From contig JAVBOV010000022.1 of NCBI GenBank assembly GCA_031550205.1, positions 1 through 13,408 of the forward strand: DNA of 13,408 nt, written 5' to 3'. Below, one piece after another: positions 13,019 to 13,408 of this stretch. Position 1 is the stretch's first letter; each line of letters opens with the position of its first letter. This DNA comes from JAVBOV01 sp031550205. GTDB taxonomy: Bacteria; Pseudomonadota; Alphaproteobacteria; RF32; CAG-239. The notes beneath the pieces are model-generated. The model worked only from the letters and a program-made list of their open reading frames with translations, searched no databases and had not been told where the DNA came from. The translations under genes and the position numbers were made by a program.

Positions 13019-13408
13019 AATCTAATCCCTTCACTGATTTTTGATTTTTGATTTTTGATTTTGGATTTTGGATAGTTTTTTGCGAAGCCACAAATATAGC
13101 AGTCAATTCATTTGCTTCATCGTACAATTTTTTTATTTTACCTTTTTCCATTAATCCGGCTTCTTCAATAATTTCCAACCAATAACAACACTCATCAGCC
13201 TCTTCAACCACCATTGACAGCTTAAATGCAAAGTCAGCAATCGATTTTGACCTGCAAGCAGCCCTATAATTAGCTCCGACTGATGTTCCTGCCCTCAATA
13301 TTTGCTTTGCAATCACATTCCCAACATGGCTTTTAGGCAGCTTATCTGAAAGCTTAATCACTCTCAGAGCAAAACTCTTTGTTCTTTTCTTAAGTTCAGT
13401 CTCATCCA
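13011..13408 (-). CDS. Four-helix-bundle protein (S23 / 23S rRNA intervening-sequence family), nearly complete
   Basis: The product belongs to the four-helix-bundle family first met inside intervening sequences of bacterial 23S rRNA genes and now found widely as stand-alone genes of unknown function. Diagnostic segments are LRAGTSVGANYRAACRSKS, FAFKLSMVVEEADE and CYWLEII. A GTG at 13361 could start a shorter frame, but the frame continues in homologous sequence to the edge (DETELKKRTKSFALRVIK). The first two bases of the gene strand are TG, so the missing base is probably the A of ATG and the gene is complete save one base. The C-terminus (IQNPKSKIKNQKS) is encoded by a heptamer repeat. The stop overlaps the uppS start by eight bases, so it is coupled to an essential gene. 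A rRNA or nucleic-acid role is suggested for the family but unproven. Confidence 0.88.
   Translation of the reverse strand, partial: DETELKKRTKSFALRVIKLSDKLPKSHVGNVIAKQILRAGTSVGANYRAACRSKSIADFAFKLSMVVEEADECCYWLEIIEEAGLMEKGKIKKLYDEANELTAIFVASQKTIQNPKSKIKNQKSVKGLDYV
13036..13070. repeat. Tandem heptamer repeat, five units
   Basis: Three perfect GATTTTT units (13036-13056) are followed by two GATTTTG units (13057-13070), and a broken GATAG follows. On the coding (minus) strand the array encodes the Asn/Lys/Ser-rich tail of the four-helix-bundle protein. Because 7 is not a multiple of 3, gain or loss of one unit would shift the frame just before the overlap with uppS. Confidence 0.88.

Noticed and set aside
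13036..13070. A CRISPR-like array
   Set aside because: The units are seven bases long and directly adjacent, with no spacers; this is a simple tandem repeat in a coding sequence.

Overview
The window reads as a chromosomal segment of an alphaproteobacterium with moderate-to-low GC, probably an uncultured, host-associated lineage; genus and family cannot be fixed from sequence alone. The best evidence is a circularly permuted (two-piece) ssrA gene with an ANDN-type tag, an alpha-type SspB with its characteristic C-terminal tail, a one-PDZ RseP/MmpA, and an uppS-cdsA-rseP-bamA envelope cluster. Nothing looks like phage, plasmid, CRISPR or an insertion sequence.

Layout, left to right. (1) 1-1267: thyA (cut by the left edge) and a divergent folA form a minus-strand folate/dTMP operon. 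Its predicted promoter lies just upstream of a long palindromic repeat, which would form the 5' leader. A second, 104-bp palindrome and a perfect bidirectional terminator separate it from (2) an unrecognised 268-residue protein (1282-2088, minus).

(3) 2175-3365, plus strand: a strong promoter, the permuted tmRNA gene with a long hairpin between its acceptor and coding pieces, then sspB, then a ribbon-helix-helix protein overlapping sspB by 4 bases. tmRNA tags stalled nascent proteins and SspB hands tagged proteins to ClpXP, so maker and reader of the tag sit side by side with no clear terminator between them. (4) 3383-5173: an alpha/beta hydrolase (minus) divergent from mnmA (plus), the tRNA U34 2-thiouridylase.

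(5) 5174-5623: 450 bases without a convincing gene, made of inverted repeats and probable repeat debris. (6) 5624-6594: two consecutive small exported proteins of unknown function, the second starting with TTG. (7) 6600-7996: a promoter and an ArsB/NhaD-type ion permease.

(8) 8118-13408, minus strand: four-helix-bundle protein, uppS, cdsA, rseP and bamA, tightly packed and ending in a terminator. This operon makes the lipid carrier (UppS) and CDP-diacylglycerol (CdsA), and supplies intramembrane proteolysis (RseP) and outer-membrane protein assembly (BamA). Compared with the usual alphaproteobacterial order, frr is replaced upstream by the four-helix-bundle gene, dxr is missing between cdsA and rseP, and lpxD/fabZ/lpxA do not follow bamA.

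The points most worth a second look are the ssrA-sspB-RHH arrangement and the intervening hairpin in ssrA, the palindrome family shared by the folA leader and the ssrA-sspB junction, the two exported orphans, and the out-of-place four-helix-bundle gene with heptamer repeats fused into the uppS operon.
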